Source: Oceanobacillus limi
Lineage (GTDB): Bacteria > Bacillota > Bacilli > Bacillales > Amphibacillaceae
Assembly (NCBI RefSeq): GCF_900111445.1
Contig: NZ_FOHE01000002.1
Location: 248,001-312,000 of the forward strand
Length of the DNA stretch: 64,000 nucleotides
Reading direction: 5' to 3'
Positions within the stretch are counted from its first letter, which is position 1. Each line of letters opens with the position of its first letter. This document shows positions 1-8,859 of the stretch, piece by piece. The notes under the pieces were generated by a model. That model worked only from the letters and a program-made list of their open reading frames with translations. It ran no database searches and was not told the DNA's origin. The position numbers were made by a program, and so were the translations under genes.

Positions 1-454
1 GTCCTAATCCATGTGCACCCGAGATTGGGAATGGTTGACCAAAACCTAAAGAATAATATTCATATATCTCATCGCGCATTTCTGGGTTATCAATTTTATT
101 AACAGCTAAAACAACTGGTTTATTAGATTTAAATAGAAGCTTAGCAACTTCTTCATCAGCTGCTGTAATTCCTTCTTTACCATTTAACATAAAAATAATA
201 ACGTCAGCTTCATCAATAGCCACTTCAGCTTGCTGACGCATTTGTATTAATAAGGGTTCATCTCCAATCTCTATTCCACCAGTGTCAATTACGTTGAAGG
301 TTTTGGTTAACCACTCCGCTTGTGAGTATATTCTATCCCTCGTTACACCTGGTATATCTTCTACAATTGAAATTCTTTCCCCAACCAACCGATTAAATAT
401 CGTTGATTTACCTACATTCGGTCTCCCGACAATTGCTACAACAGATTTCCTCAT
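1..454 (-). CDS. der: GTPase Der (EngA), N-terminal part only
   Basis: Double-GTPase needed for 50S ribosomal subunit assembly. Only about 151 N-terminal codons lie in the window; the rest runs off the left edge. Read from the sequence, the protein starts [18 protein letters not shown], giving the G1 P-loop at residues 10-17. It continues with the switch motif DTGG and the G4 motif NKID, so the first G domain is nearly complete. Start ATG is at 454, preceded by AAAGGA. The position next to the YIEGIA genes and seaA matches the B. subtilis der (yphC) locus. Identification is firm; the second G domain and KH-like domain cannot be seen. Confidence 0.96.
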   Translation of the reverse strand, partial: MRKSVVAIVGRPNVGKSTIFNRLVGERISIVEDIPGVTRDRIYSQAEWLTKTFNVIDTGGIEIGDEPLLIQMRQQAEVAIDEADVIIFMLNGKEGITAADEEVAKLLFKSNKPVVLAVNKIDNPEMRDEIYEYYSLGFGQPFPISGAHGLG

Positions 455-596
455 GAAAGGAACATCCTTTCTCCATTACTTTTCTTAGCTATTATCCTTA
501 ATAACTATATCCTATTCCTGCTTTTCATTGGCAAATATCACCATCGAAGCAAGTTTCACTTTATTCTAGCAAAAGTAAAAGATATTAACAATTGAT

Positions 597-782
597 TTAA
601 TGCTTAACGATAATAAATATTTCATCACTAAGTTTGTGTGCGATCCCATCTGTAATCGCTTCTAAGTTAGCGGCCATTTGCTCTAGTTCTTCTGTTTTTT
701 CACAGATAAATATCGGTGCACCACCTGATATCCTTGATTCATTTAATGTTATTACAGCTAATATCGCTTTTTCGATTTCCAT
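597..782 (-). CDS. Capping complex subunit for YIEGIA
   Basis: Small acidic protein of 61 residues with no membrane segment. It resembles the family annotated as the capping complex subunit for YIEGIA, which always sits beside a YIEGIA-domain membrane protein. Its start codon overlaps the stop of the upstream YIEGIA gene by one base (TAATG), implying translational coupling and a shared complex. The biochemical role of the family is not known to me; sporulation-linked synteny with seaA is the only clue. No terminator is obvious in the 142-base gap before der. Confidence 0.8.
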   Translation of the reverse strand: MEIEKAILAVITLNESRISGGAPIFICEKTEELEQMAANLEAITDGIAHKLSDEIFIIVKH

Positions 783-1672
783 TAATTAGCCTCCTTATTA
801 TGAACCTTTGATTGAGAAGGCATACGAATTGCATTTTCCAGTACTGGTACAGCACCTATAATCTTTTTTGCTCTTTCTACATCTCTTACCTGTGGAAGTA
901 TAAAAATACCAATACGACCATCATCAAGGTCTCGTTTTATTAACGGAGTCAAAGCAGGTGTTCCTGAATCTCGAATGACACCTAATGAAATTGAGATATC
1001 ATGAAGTATCGCTTGCCTTTGACCCAAGTTCGCAATTGTCGTTATAGAATTCATATTTTTGGGTTTTAATACAAATCCCATCCCATATTTCCGGATTTCT
1101 TCTTGTCGTTCTTGTAGACCAATGTTCATAATATAAATATTATCAACATATAGACCAGCTCCATCAAAATGGACGGGGTGATGTTCAATTTCAACAATAT
1201 CCTTAATGGTTGAACCACTTTGGAGAAATTTCGCTATCAGTAAACTAATGATTGCCCCAACAATTGCAGCATATACATTCCATAATATATAGAATAACGT
1301 GCTAACAAATCCAGTGAAAATCACTAAATAATTTCTACTTTCAAATGAAATTGCAATACCCTCGATGTACGTTTTACCTCTTGGAACTAATTCAAATCCG
1401 TCAATTTCTGTAAGTGTATTTCTCTCCATATTTCTAACTTCCCTAAACTGCGTCGCAGCCACTGTTAAAAAAGTTACTGCCGTAAATTCCATTTCTAAAA
1501 TTGCTGGTACCGCCACAGCTCCAAGTGCTGCTGCAATAAATCCCAATGCTACATGGATTACCTTCCCATGTAAGTATGTGGGATATTGGCGATAGTCAGT
1601 TCGTAACATTAACATCCTACCTATCGTCCCTGCAATAACACCAAATACTATCGGATAAAGATATTCATTCAT
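782..1672 (-). CDS. yphB: YIEGIA family membrane protein (YphB-like)
   Basis: Membrane protein of 296 residues carrying the signature YIEGIA at about residues 102-107, which names the family. Hydrophobic segments lie near residues 5-20, 38-60, 62-75 and 112-150. The remaining C-terminal half is soluble. It corresponds in position to B. subtilis yphB between seaA and der. The start overlaps the end of seaA by 8 bases and has GAGGTGG just upstream, and the 3' end overlaps the capping-subunit start, so the three genes form one operon. Molecular function is unknown; a role in the spore envelope is inferred from the neighbours only. Confidence 0.82.
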   Translation of the reverse strand: MNEYLYPIVFGVIAGTIGRMLMLRTDYRQYPTYLHGKVIHVALGFIAAALGAVAVPAILEMEFTAVTFLTVAATQFREVRNMERNTLTEIDGFELVPRGKTYIEGIAISFESRNYLVIFTGFVSTLFYILWNVYAAIVGAIISLLIAKFLQSGSTIKDIVEIEHHPVHFDGAGLYVDNIYIMNIGLQERQEEIRKYGMGFVLKPKNMNSITTIANLGQRQAILHDISISLGVIRDSGTPALTPLIKRDLDDGRIGIFILPQVRDVERAKKIIGAVPVLENAIRMPSQSKVHNKEAN

Positions 1673-2270
1673 TCTGCCACCTCATTGTTCGTTTATAATT
1701 TTGTGTCAATAATACAATTTTTCGTTTTAGTAGCTGGATCAAATCTAAACAGATGAGAATAAACAAGATAATGAATAAGCTGTCAAAGAAAACCATTTCA
1801 CCAACAATGTTGGATATATAATAATTAGATAGCATGTAACTATATAATAGCTCCCCTGCACAAATGCCAATTAATGTTACAGTTATTCTTGAAATAAGTC
1901 CCTTAACTAAGAAACAGACCATTACGATACAGATCAAAGGAATCAGGATAAACCGCGGCATAAATAGCCAAACGGGAGCTTGTCCTTCCCAGATCAATAT
2001 ACTAGTATATCCGATCATCAACGTAAATGAACAAAATAGATGATATGTTGTCTTAGGAATTTGAGGGACTAGAAAAAATCCACCTATAATAACACTTAGA
2101 AATGTTAAAGATATATCATATTTACTAAAGGTAATGTATACATTGGAGAGGATAATCGAAATTAATATCCATGTAGCGTAATAAGCTCTGTGACTTGTTT
2201 TTTTCATAAAAAAAGTCACCATTACCCAAATAATCCAACTTATCCAGTAAAAATACAGTCCATCATTCAT
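1665..2270 (-). CDS. seaA: Spore envelope assembly membrane protein SeaA (YphA-like)
   Basis: Polytopic membrane protein of 201 residues with about six hydrophobic helices across its length and a short basic C-terminus. Size and position match B. subtilis SeaA/YphA (about 199 residues), reported to contribute to spore envelope assembly. I chose the ATG at 2270 (MNDGLYF) rather than the in-frame GTG at 2285, because the purine-rich AGGTGGG lies just upstream of the ATG and overlaps the longer reading. Assignment rests on synteny and membrane topology, not on a sequence motif. The fni gene normally found upstream in B. subtilis is missing here. Confidence 0.72.
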   Translation of the reverse strand: MNDGLYFYWISWIIWVMVTFFMKKTSHRAYYATWILISIILSNVYITFSKYDISLTFLSVIIGGFFLVPQIPKTTYHLFCSFTLMIGYTSILIWEGQAPVWLFMPRFILIPLICIVMVCFLVKGLISRITVTLIGICAGELLYSYMLSNYYISNIVGEMVFFDSLFIILFILICLDLIQLLKRKIVLLTQNYKRTMRWQNE

Positions 2271-2474
2271 GTTCCCACCTACCACTTTCTATTATTACTG
2301 TTCCATACTGTTTTTAAACCTGTAAAAAGGAACAAAAGCGCGGTAGGCCAGCTTCACTATCTGTAAAGTGTACTAATGCAGCACTATCGATTAACCCTCG
2401 AGCAAGATGGCAGTTTATATGAAACATTCATTCATATAAGACAAAGGGAATATGCATTCATAATTTCCAAGTAA

Positions 2475-2529
2475 GAAAAAAAAAAGCTTGTATCTTCCAC
2501 CCAATGAATTGGATGAAAAATACAAGCCC
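2475..2529 (-). terminator. Intrinsic terminator of rpsA
   Basis: On the minus strand GCTTGTAT pairs with ATACAAGC, with a smaller inner stem CCAAT/ATTGG, followed by a run of about 11 T. It lies directly after the rpsA stop codon. Confidence 0.88.
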
Positions 2530-2540
2530 TTAAACTTCTT

Positions 2541-3674
2541 CTATGATTTAAATTTATTTAGTTTATCTCCAATTAAATCGCCAAATTGAAAGCTAGATTG
2601 GTCTTCCTCTTTTTCGTACTGCTTAAATTCTTTTTCCTCTTCTTCTTGCTCAATCTCGCGGATACTTAAGGACATACGTTCTTCTTCTTCGTTCACATCT
2701 AGTACTTTTACAGATACACTCTGCCCAACTTCTAATACTTCTTGTGGTGTACCAATGTGGCGATTAGCTATCTGGGATATATGAACAAGACCTTCTACGT
2801 TTGGAAGCACTTCAACAAACGCTCCGAAATTAACAAGACGCTTCACAGTACCTTCTACTACCTGTCCTGGTTGAATACGATTTGTAATATTCTCCCAAGG
2901 ACCTGGTAAAACCTTTTTACGAGATAGTGAAATACGTTCATTATCTCGGTCAACTGCCAACACTTCGACTTTAATCGTATCCCCCTCAGATACGACGTCA
3001 GAAGCCTTTTTTACATGCTCATGGGCTAATTGTGATATATGAACTAATCCGTCAATACCACCGAGATCAACAAACACACCAAAGTTTGCTATTCGCTGAA
3101 CTTTCCCTTCTAATACTTGTCCTACTTCAATCGATTTTAACGCTTTGTCTCGTTTGGCTGTTTCCGCTTCTTCAACAACCGCCCGGTGAGAAAGGATAAT
3201 TCTGTTTTGTTCTTTGTCCAGATCCACCACTTTTACATCGAGACGTTTATTAACATAATCTGAGAAATCATCTACAAAGTAAGTTTCTACCAAAGAAGCC
3301 GGAATAAATCCGCGCAACCCAACATCAGCAACGAGACCGCCTTTTACAACTTCTTTGACTTCTGTTTCAAATACCTCATTATTTTGATACTTTTCTTCTA
3401 AATCTTTCCAAGCTTTTTCTGTGTCTACGTCTTTTTTAGAAAGGATAACTTCATCATCATCAACTTTTTTAATAACTAATGAAAGCTCCTCTCCTTCTTT
3501 TACCACTTTAGATGAGGATTCAATGTGCAGATTAGTAAGTTCATTCAAAGGCACAATACCTTCCGTTTTAAAACCGATATCAACTAGAACTTGATCCTCT
3601 TCTACTTTAACAACTGTTCCTGTTACAACTTCTCCAACTTTTAATTCGGGAAATTCTTTCGTTGATTCACTCAT
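2541..3674 (-). CDS. rpsA: 30S ribosomal protein S1 homologue (YpfD)
   Basis: RNA-binding protein of 377 residues with four S1 (OB-fold) repeats at roughly residues 13-85, 103-170, 188-258 and 273-345. The last two contain the classic GVFVDLGGIDGLVHISQ-type and GAFVEVLPNVEGLVHISQ-type cores. The C-terminus is acidic and lysine-rich. This is the short four-domain form typical of Bacillus rather than the six-domain E. coli S1. The start is set by AAGGAGG before ATG 3674. It follows cmk after 128 bases, as in B. subtilis, and has its own strong terminator downstream. Confidence 0.95.
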   Translation of the reverse strand: MSESTKEFPELKVGEVVTGTVVKVEEDQVLVDIGFKTEGIVPLNELTNLHIESSSKVVKEGEELSLVIKKVDDDEVILSKKDVDTEKAWKDLEEKYQNNEVFETEVKEVVKGGLVADVGLRGFIPASLVETYFVDDFSDYVNKRLDVKVVDLDKEQNRIILSHRAVVEEAETAKRDKALKSIEVGQVLEGKVQRIANFGVFVDLGGIDGLVHISQLAHEHVKKASDVVSEGDTIKVEVLAVDRDNERISLSRKKVLPGPWENITNRIQPGQVVEGTVKRLVNFGAFVEVLPNVEGLVHISQIANRHIGTPQEVLEVGQSVSVKVLDVNEEEERMSLSIREIEQEEEEKEFKQYEKEEDQSSFQFGDLIGDKLNKFKS

Positions 3675-3802
3675 TATGGTTTCCTCCTTAACCTAACACA
3701 ACTATAAGTGCAAAATTGACTAATCTAAAAAACCTTCTTTTTATAACTTCTAATAATTACAATTATTTGTCAAGTATATTTGATTCATTTGTTTTCGAAA
3801 TT

Positions 3803-4483
3803 TCATTTACCGATGACGTCGTATACAGCCTCTAAAATTTTTTGAGCTACTTGATCGATCGTCAAGGATGTCGTATCAATTTCGATTGCATCTTCTGCTT
3901 TTAGTAATGGTGCTACTTCTCTTTTGGAATCGATTAAATCTCGTTGCTCAATCTCTTTTTTTAATTCCTCCAAATCCGACGGAAATCCTTTTTGAACATT
4001 TTCTTCATAACGACGTTTTGCCCTTTCTTCTACAGAGGCAATTAGAAAGATTTTAACTTCCGCATCAGGTAATACATGGGTTCCAATATCTCTACCATCC
4101 ATTACAACTCCCCTATAATTTGCTAGGGATTGTTGTCTAGCAACCATTTCTTCTCGTATCGCCTTATGTTTAGCAACATAAGAAACGTTATTCGTAACAA
4201 TCTGTGATCGTATTTCTAATGTTACATCCTCGCCATCAAGTAGTACTCGTTGTCCTTCATTACTCTGTTTTAGTTCTATTTTCGTATCTTGAAGAAGCTT
4301 TGCTAATGATGTTTCATCTTCTAGTGCTAAAGATTGATTTGTTGCCTTTAAGGTAAGGGCACGATACATCGCACCCGTATCGATATATATGTAAGATAAT
4401 TCGTATGCCACAATTTTAGCTACCGTACTTTTCCCAGCAGCTGCAGGTCCATCTATTGCAATTGCGATCTTTTTCTTGCTCAT
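3803..4483 (-). CDS. cmk: Cytidylate kinase
   Basis: Phosphorylates CMP/dCMP using ATP; cytosolic nucleotide metabolism. The 226-residue reading starts [12 protein letters not shown], followed by the P-loop GPAAAGKST. Further on are [10 protein letters not shown] and [15 protein letters not shown], all characteristic of Cmk. An in-frame ATG 24 bases upstream (4507) exists, but the best purine stretch, GGAGAGG, overlaps that codon. I therefore prefer ATG 4483, which also matches the family N-terminus, although the spacing is long. A terminator-like hairpin lies in the immediate 5' leader (see 4524-4552), unusual for this gene. Confidence 0.95.
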   Translation of the reverse strand: MSKKKIAIAIDGPAAAGKSTVAKIVAYELSYIYIDTGAMYRALTLKATNQSLALEDETSLAKLLQDTKIELKQSNEGQRVLLDGEDVTLEIRSQIVTNNVSYVAKHKAIREEMVARQQSLANYRGVVMDGRDIGTHVLPDAEVKIFLIASVEERAKRRYEENVQKGFPSDLEELKKEIEQRDLIDSKREVAPLLKAEDAIEIDTTSLTIDQVAQKILEAVYDVIGK

Positions 4484-4523
4484 AAATAATTCCACAATCC
4501 TCTCCATGTACAGTTACTTATTT

Positions 4524-4552
4524 AAAAAACTTGGCTTCCTATGCCAAGCTTT
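4524..4552 (-). terminator. Terminator-like hairpin immediately upstream of cmk
   Basis: On the minus strand CTTGGC pairs with GCCAAG around a 7-base loop, extended by A-U pairs and followed by TTTTTT. It ends about 40 bases before the cmk start. It may terminate motI transcripts, or act as an attenuator in a cmk leader. Confidence 0.7.
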
Positions 4553-4683
4553 TCCCTATGTAAGGCTGCTAACATCTACTTAAATACAGTTATGCATAGT
4601 ATAGATTCAGCATCCATATAGGGTTCCTACTAAAATACTCACTAATAATAACATAACCATAAATTTAGGGTCTAATCTAATTA

Positions 4684-5334
4684 TTAATATAATTCCTTTT
4701 TACGAAGTTCACGTTGAATTTCAAAACAATATTTAATAATAAATTGTTGTGTTTCTTGGGAAATAGAGATAAATTTCAACGATGCAATATCGGCCTTATT
4801 CTTATTCGTTATCACGCGAATAACTTCACCTTCAACAGAGGTATACTTATATTCTCCATTATTCATTGGTAAAACCAACCAAGCGTTAACCTTGTCATTT
4901 TCATTCATAGCTTGTCCTTTTGGTAGAATGAATGATAATCCACCTCCACTTATATCTGCTGTTACAGTTGTAAAGGATGGAAACGACTGGTCTACACTAT
5001 GTATTGCTAAGTCTACTGCTGCATCAACTCGAACATATTGTCTACGTTGAATTCTTTCAATTCTTTCTTTTTCAGGTTTTTCCAATGAAATAGCTGGGAC
5101 ATTCAGTTTTTGTTTTCCCTTTACAACTGTAGGAAAGCGATAGACAGAGTTATCGTCACCTACATACGAAGCAATAAACCTCGTTCCTTTTGGAAAAAAT
5201 GTTGTTTTCTTTGATTGAATTTGAACTGGGTAATCAATGATCAGTAAATTTTTTTTCTTTTCTATTATTTTACACCGATATTTATCACCGGTATTCTTTG
5301 ACGCTTCTAGTGTTAAAAATGTACCTATCTTCAT
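4684..5334 (-). CDS. motI: PilZ-domain c-di-GMP receptor, flagellar brake MotI (YpfA/DgrA)
   Basis: A 216-residue protein with an N-terminal YcgR-like beta domain (about residues 1-95) and a C-terminal PilZ domain (about 97-215). The c-di-GMP binding signature is present: RRQYVR (RxxxR) near residue 118, and DISGGGLSF (D/NxSxxG) some 35 residues later. In B. subtilis the orthologue YpfA/MotI binds c-di-GMP and disengages the flagellar stator. Position between ypeB and cmk is conserved. Start ATG 5334 has GGGGGAG upstream. Identification is confident; the brake function is inherited from the B. subtilis family. Confidence 0.9.
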   Translation of the reverse strand: MKIGTFLTLEASKNTGDKYRCKIIEKKKNLLIIDYPVQIQSKKTTFFPKGTRFIASYVGDDNSVYRFPTVVKGKQKLNVPAISLEKPEKERIERIQRRQYVRVDAAVDLAIHSVDQSFPSFTTVTADISGGGLSFILPKGQAMNENDKVNAWLVLPMNNGEYKYTSVEGEVIRVITNKNKADIASLKFISISQETQQFIIKYCFEIQRELRKKELY

Positions 5335-5404
5335 ATTGCTCCCCCATATATCTTATCCTATTTAACCTAAATCCTTTTATTAATTTCTATTATTACAGAA
5401 AATA

Positions 5405-5437
5405 GAAAAAAGGGAAAGGTATAAACCATTCCCTTTT
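5405..5437 (-). terminator. Terminator of sleB-ypeB
   Basis: Minus-strand stem AAAAGGGAA...TTCCCTTTT with a T-rich tail, overlapping the ypeB stop codon. Confidence 0.8.
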
Positions 5438-6776
5438 ACATTGCTGCAAAATTAATTTCTTTACCATCCATTCTTTCTACTTTTTCTTCTGTTCCATCCA
5501 TTGCATTGATAAAGATTCGATACGTGTCGTTACCTAGAATTCCTAAAAATTCATATACAAGTACTTCTTCACCAAGATCATTGTCAATTACAGCAAGAAA
5601 TTCTTCCTGAATATCAACATTCGTATTTACCATATCCTTGGCTTCTTCCGAGGAAATACCAGGTTCAGGAATATCTCTATCTTGATGGTTCATATAATAA
5701 TTTCTTGCAGTTACTCCTAAAATATCTCCATTATCCAAACCAACTTTAACCTCAATTGCATCAGAATAAACCCTTACTCCGTTTTGGCTATATAAGAAAG
5801 AATATAAGCCGGTATTATTATACTCGGTAGTTTCAAAAATTTCCATGTTTTCGAATTCATGATTTCGCACATAATCTTCAGCAATTTGTTGCCCTTCATT
5901 TAAACTTAATTGTTTCTCACCAACTGGTCGATCAACCAATAGTGATAAAGGATGTCCACCTTTTTGTGACATATCCATATAGGCATTTTTTTCCCCATCA
6001 CGATAAGACAGACTATATAGTGGTATATCTGCACCGTCCCCCGATTCAGTGATCCGAATATTATCTTCATCTTGGACATTAAATAGCTCTTTTCCTTTAT
6101 CTATCGCTTCATTTTCACTATAGTCATCACCCTGTAAGTTTTGATATTTATGATTATTAGATGAAGTGCCAATTAATGCTGAATTAGCATTGCTTTCGGC
6201 AAATCCTTCTACTTTCTTTTCTACGGTTTCAAATCCATCAATAATCGTATTATCCGCTTGTTCATCTTGTGTAGCAAGGGCCATTTCAACATCCATCCAA
6301 CGCAAGTTATTATCAATTACTTCATGTTGAACTTTTCTTAATTCATCTTTAATATCCGCTGATTGTTCGTATAGATTGTTTAATGTTTCTGTTTCCTCAT
6401 CAGACAAAGGTTCGTTTTCTAAATCCCTTACAGCAGTACGATACGTAAAATCTCCTATGTTTGATAGAAATTCTTCTGTCTTATTAAATGGCATTAATGT
6501 TAATGGTAGTTGGCCAACATCTGATAAAGCCTCCGAAGTTAACCTCCATATCTCTACAAATTGAGGAGACAGACGCTCTTCTGAATTCATTGCTTTTGCT
6601 GTACCAATCTTATCATGTAACAGATCAATATGGTAAGAAAGCTCATGAAATGAGCGCTGGTAATTGTTTTCAGCTTGTATTAAAATTGCATTCTTTTCTT
6701 GGTGCTCCTGATATCCCCAAACAGCAGTTCCTACTATTCCTACTGATAAAATTGTTATTACTATCCATCGTATCAT
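5436..6776 (-). CDS. ypeB: Germination protein YpeB
   Basis: Protein of 446 residues, close to the family length of about 450. It begins with one uncleaved membrane anchor (residues 2-22), then a long helical N-terminal half rich in charged residues. The C-terminal half contains PepSY-like repeats (about 220-440). YpeB is required for stability and localisation of the cortex-lytic enzyme SleB in the spore inner membrane region. The gene follows sleB after 19 bases, the usual sleB-ypeB operon. The ribosome binding site is weak (GGTGTGGA), consistent with coupling to sleB. Confidence 0.94.
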   Translation of the reverse strand: MIRWIVITILSVGIVGTAVWGYQEHQEKNAILIQAENNYQRSFHELSYHIDLLHDKIGTAKAMNSEERLSPQFVEIWRLTSEALSDVGQLPLTLMPFNKTEEFLSNIGDFTYRTAVRDLENEPLSDEETETLNNLYEQSADIKDELRKVQHEVIDNNLRWMDVEMALATQDEQADNTIIDGFETVEKKVEGFAESNANSALIGTSSNNHKYQNLQGDDYSENEAIDKGKELFNVQDEDNIRITESGDGADIPLYSLSYRDGEKNAYMDMSQKGGHPLSLLVDRPVGEKQLSLNEGQQIAEDYVRNHEFENMEIFETTEYNNTGLYSFLYSQNGVRVYSDAIEVKVGLDNGDILGVTARNYYMNHQDRDIPEPGISSEEAKDMVNTNVDIQEEFLAVIDNDLGEEVLVYEFLGILGNDTYRIFINAMDGTEEKVERMDGKEINFAAM

Positions 6777-6795
6777 TAATTACGTCCACACCTTT

Positions 6796-7806
6796 CTACT
6801 TACAGAAAATATGTTTACCAATTCGTTTAATTTGTGGTCTACCCCATATCCATCCAGAAGTTGCTGTATCTGGATTAAAGTAGTAAATAGCATTTCCTGA
6901 AGGATCCCATCCATTTATCGCATCTAGAACCGCCTCTCGTGCTTTATCATTTGGTGTTAGCCATATTTGACCATCGGATACTGCTGTAAATGCTCTTGGC
7001 TCAAAAATCACTCCAGAAACAGTGTTCGGAAAAGTAGGACTTTCCACACGGTTTAAAATAACTGCTGCAACAGCGACTTGCCCCTCATATGGCTCCCCCC
7101 TTGCTTCACCATAAACGGCATTAGCCATTAGGTTAATATCATTTTGGGAGAAACCCTGAGGAACATTAACTGCAGCTGTTGTTCGTCCTTCTTCCTCAGC
7201 AGTATCTGCTTCGCCACCTTCGTTCGCAGGACCATCTGCTTCATTTCCGGGATTTTCTTCGTTCGCATTCTGACCTTGCTCTTTGGGGGAAGCATTTTGA
7301 TCTTGGTTATTATTTTGTTGTTGCTCTTGCTGTTGCTGTTCTTGTTGCTGTTGATTTGGCTGTTGCTGTTCTTGTTGCTGTTGATTTGGCTGCTCTTGTT
7401 TCTTTTTAGGTGCCGTTTGCTTCTCTTTACTCATGCCACCATAATGTGTGAAGCGATTTCCCTTTCGAATTTGTTCCTTTACAAACGCATCATCATATTC
7501 AGTTGCTCTTTCTAGCATTTCTTTCGTCTTCTCTCCAGCTAAACCGTCTACATTCGTTAATTCAAACTCTTTTTGAAAATTTCGTAATGCCCAATAGGTT
7601 CCCCATCCAAATACACCATCAATTTCTCCGTGATAAAAACCTATATATTGTAACCTTGCTTGTAATTCGATTACGTCATCACCAACGGCTCCACGTTGGA
7701 TAACTTGTTCAGAAAAAGCTTCAACCTGTTTTGGTTGATTCGTAACATGTAATCCTATGGACATAAAACATATAATTATCGTAAATAGGAACATTTTTTT
7801 AGTCAT
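6796..7806 (-). CDS. sleB: Spore cortex-lytic enzyme SleB
   Basis: Lytic transglycosylase that degrades cortex peptidoglycan during germination. The 336-residue protein has a signal peptide (residues 1-28), a PG_binding_1 domain (about 38-98), a glutamine-rich linker (about 130-180), and a C-terminal SleB hydrolase domain. That domain contains YGEARGEP with its catalytic Glu and a typical terminal segment ending HIFCK. I chose ATG 7806 because AGGAGG sits 7 bases upstream; an in-frame ATG at 7830 precedes the ribosome binding site. The linker is made of repeated Gln/Asn/Pro/Glu blocks encoded by CAA/CAG repeats, much longer than usual. Operon with ypeB. Confidence 0.95.
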   Translation of the reverse strand: MTKKMFLFTIIICFMSIGLHVTNQPKQVEAFSEQVIQRGAVGDDVIELQARLQYIGFYHGEIDGVFGWGTYWALRNFQKEFELTNVDGLAGEKTKEMLERATEYDDAFVKEQIRKGNRFTHYGGMSKEKQTAPKKKQEQPNQQQQEQQQPNQQQQEQQQQEQQQNNNQDQNASPKEQGQNANEENPGNEADGPANEGGEADTAEEEGRTTAAVNVPQGFSQNDINLMANAVYGEARGEPYEGQVAVAAVILNRVESPTFPNTVSGVIFEPRAFTAVSDGQIWLTPNDKAREAVLDAINGWDPSGNAIYYFNPDTATSGWIWGRPQIKRIGKHIFCK

Positions 7807-8010
7807 AGTAAATCCTCCTGTTGGTCTCATCTAGTAATATGTATTTTTCGATGAAATAGGCTTTTTATACATGTTTTATAAATCCATTTAAAATCCCCTA
7901 AAGAAATGGGATCAATCTATAAGTAAAAAGACTAGTAATTCTCAATCACTTTCTTAACAACAGGAGATGAGTTAAAATGAAATTTGGTAATTGAGTAGAA
8001 TATGTAATGA

Positions 8011-8049
8011 AAAAAATACACTTGTAATATGTAACTTACAAGTGTATTT
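8011..8049 (-). terminator. Terminator of prsW
   Basis: A 13-bp perfect stem, AATACACTTGTAA with TTACAAGTGTATT, followed on the minus strand by TTTTTT. It overlaps the prsW stop. Confidence 0.88.
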
Positions 8050-8723
8050 CAAGCGTTTTTTCTATCTAATTGTTGGACTGGACGTACTTGAGAATGATGG
8101 GCGGTTCGGACTCTACGCAATCCGATAAACCATAGTATAACCATAAATGGGATGATAATCAGGATCGAATTCTTAGGAATTGCTTTTAAAATATAATTAT
8201 ACGTTCCATGTAAGAGAAATGGTATAACTAAAGCTAAAATTATATTCCATCTTACATACCGTGTATTTATTTTTGCTTTGCCAAAATGATATCCCATAAT
8301 TACTCCAAATAAAGCATGTGATGACACTGGGAACAAAGCCCTAGAAAAAGCATATTCAATGCCATTATTCAATAGGTACAATATGTTTTCCACAGTTGCA
8401 AATCCTAAACTAATAGACACAGCATACACAATACCATCATAGTGAGCATCGAACTGTGTATGGTGATAAATAACGTATAAAAAAATAAACCATTTAAAAA
8501 ACTCTTCCGAAAACCCAACAATGACAAATGATTGCAAAAACGTATTATCAATACCATCTGTTGCAAATGCATATTGAATGAACATGATTGGAAATACAAG
8601 TAAACATCCAAAAATAAATGTACGAACAATAAGAGCTAAGGGCTCGGTAATATGATCTTTTAAATAAAAAAATGACAGCAATGCTAACCCCGGTGCTATT
8701 CCAGCAGATAATATTGTAAACAT
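8049..8723 (-). CDS. prsW: Intramembrane metalloprotease PrsW
   Basis: Polytopic membrane protein of 224 residues. In B. subtilis PrsW performs site-1 cleavage of the anti-sigma factor RsiW, activating sigma-W in response to envelope stress. Family motifs are visible: GFSEEFFKWF near residue 70 (the EExxxK motif), a conserved His in SSHALFGVIMGYH, and LHGTYN near residue 173. Position between sleB and ypdA corresponds to ypdC/prsW in B. subtilis. The start has GAGG about 12 bases upstream, slightly distant. Monocistronic with its own terminator. Confidence 0.93.
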   Translation of the reverse strand: MFTILSAGIAPGLALLSFFYLKDHITEPLALIVRTFIFGCLLVFPIMFIQYAFATDGIDNTFLQSFVIVGFSEEFFKWFIFLYVIYHHTQFDAHYDGIVYAVSISLGFATVENILYLLNNGIEYAFSRALFPVSSHALFGVIMGYHFGKAKINTRYVRWNIILALVIPFLLHGTYNYILKAIPKNSILIIIPFMVILWFIGLRRVRTAHHSQVRPVQQLDRKNA

Positions 8724-8859
8724 AATAGTGGCCAGCCTCTTTCCAATTTGTTACATTAATCGTAACATTAAGCTTTACAATTGAAAATACTATAGTTAAT
8801 GAATCCTAGAAAACTTTTTACTCTAGGTACTAAATCATGAAGCATAAAGGTGATGAAAC

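Noticed and set aside
2314-2427. Remnant of fni
   Set aside because: The peptide shows none of the flavin or substrate motifs I know from type 2 isopentenyl-diphosphate isomerase.
3675-3802. Consensus promoter for rpsA around a TTGACA hexamer in the cmk-rpsA gap
   Set aside because: No acceptable -10 lies 16-18 bases from the hexamer.
7144-7515. Leucine-rich open frames opposite sleB
   Set aside because: They are the complement of the CAA/CAG-coded glutamine linker, which automatically gives leucine and valine runs.
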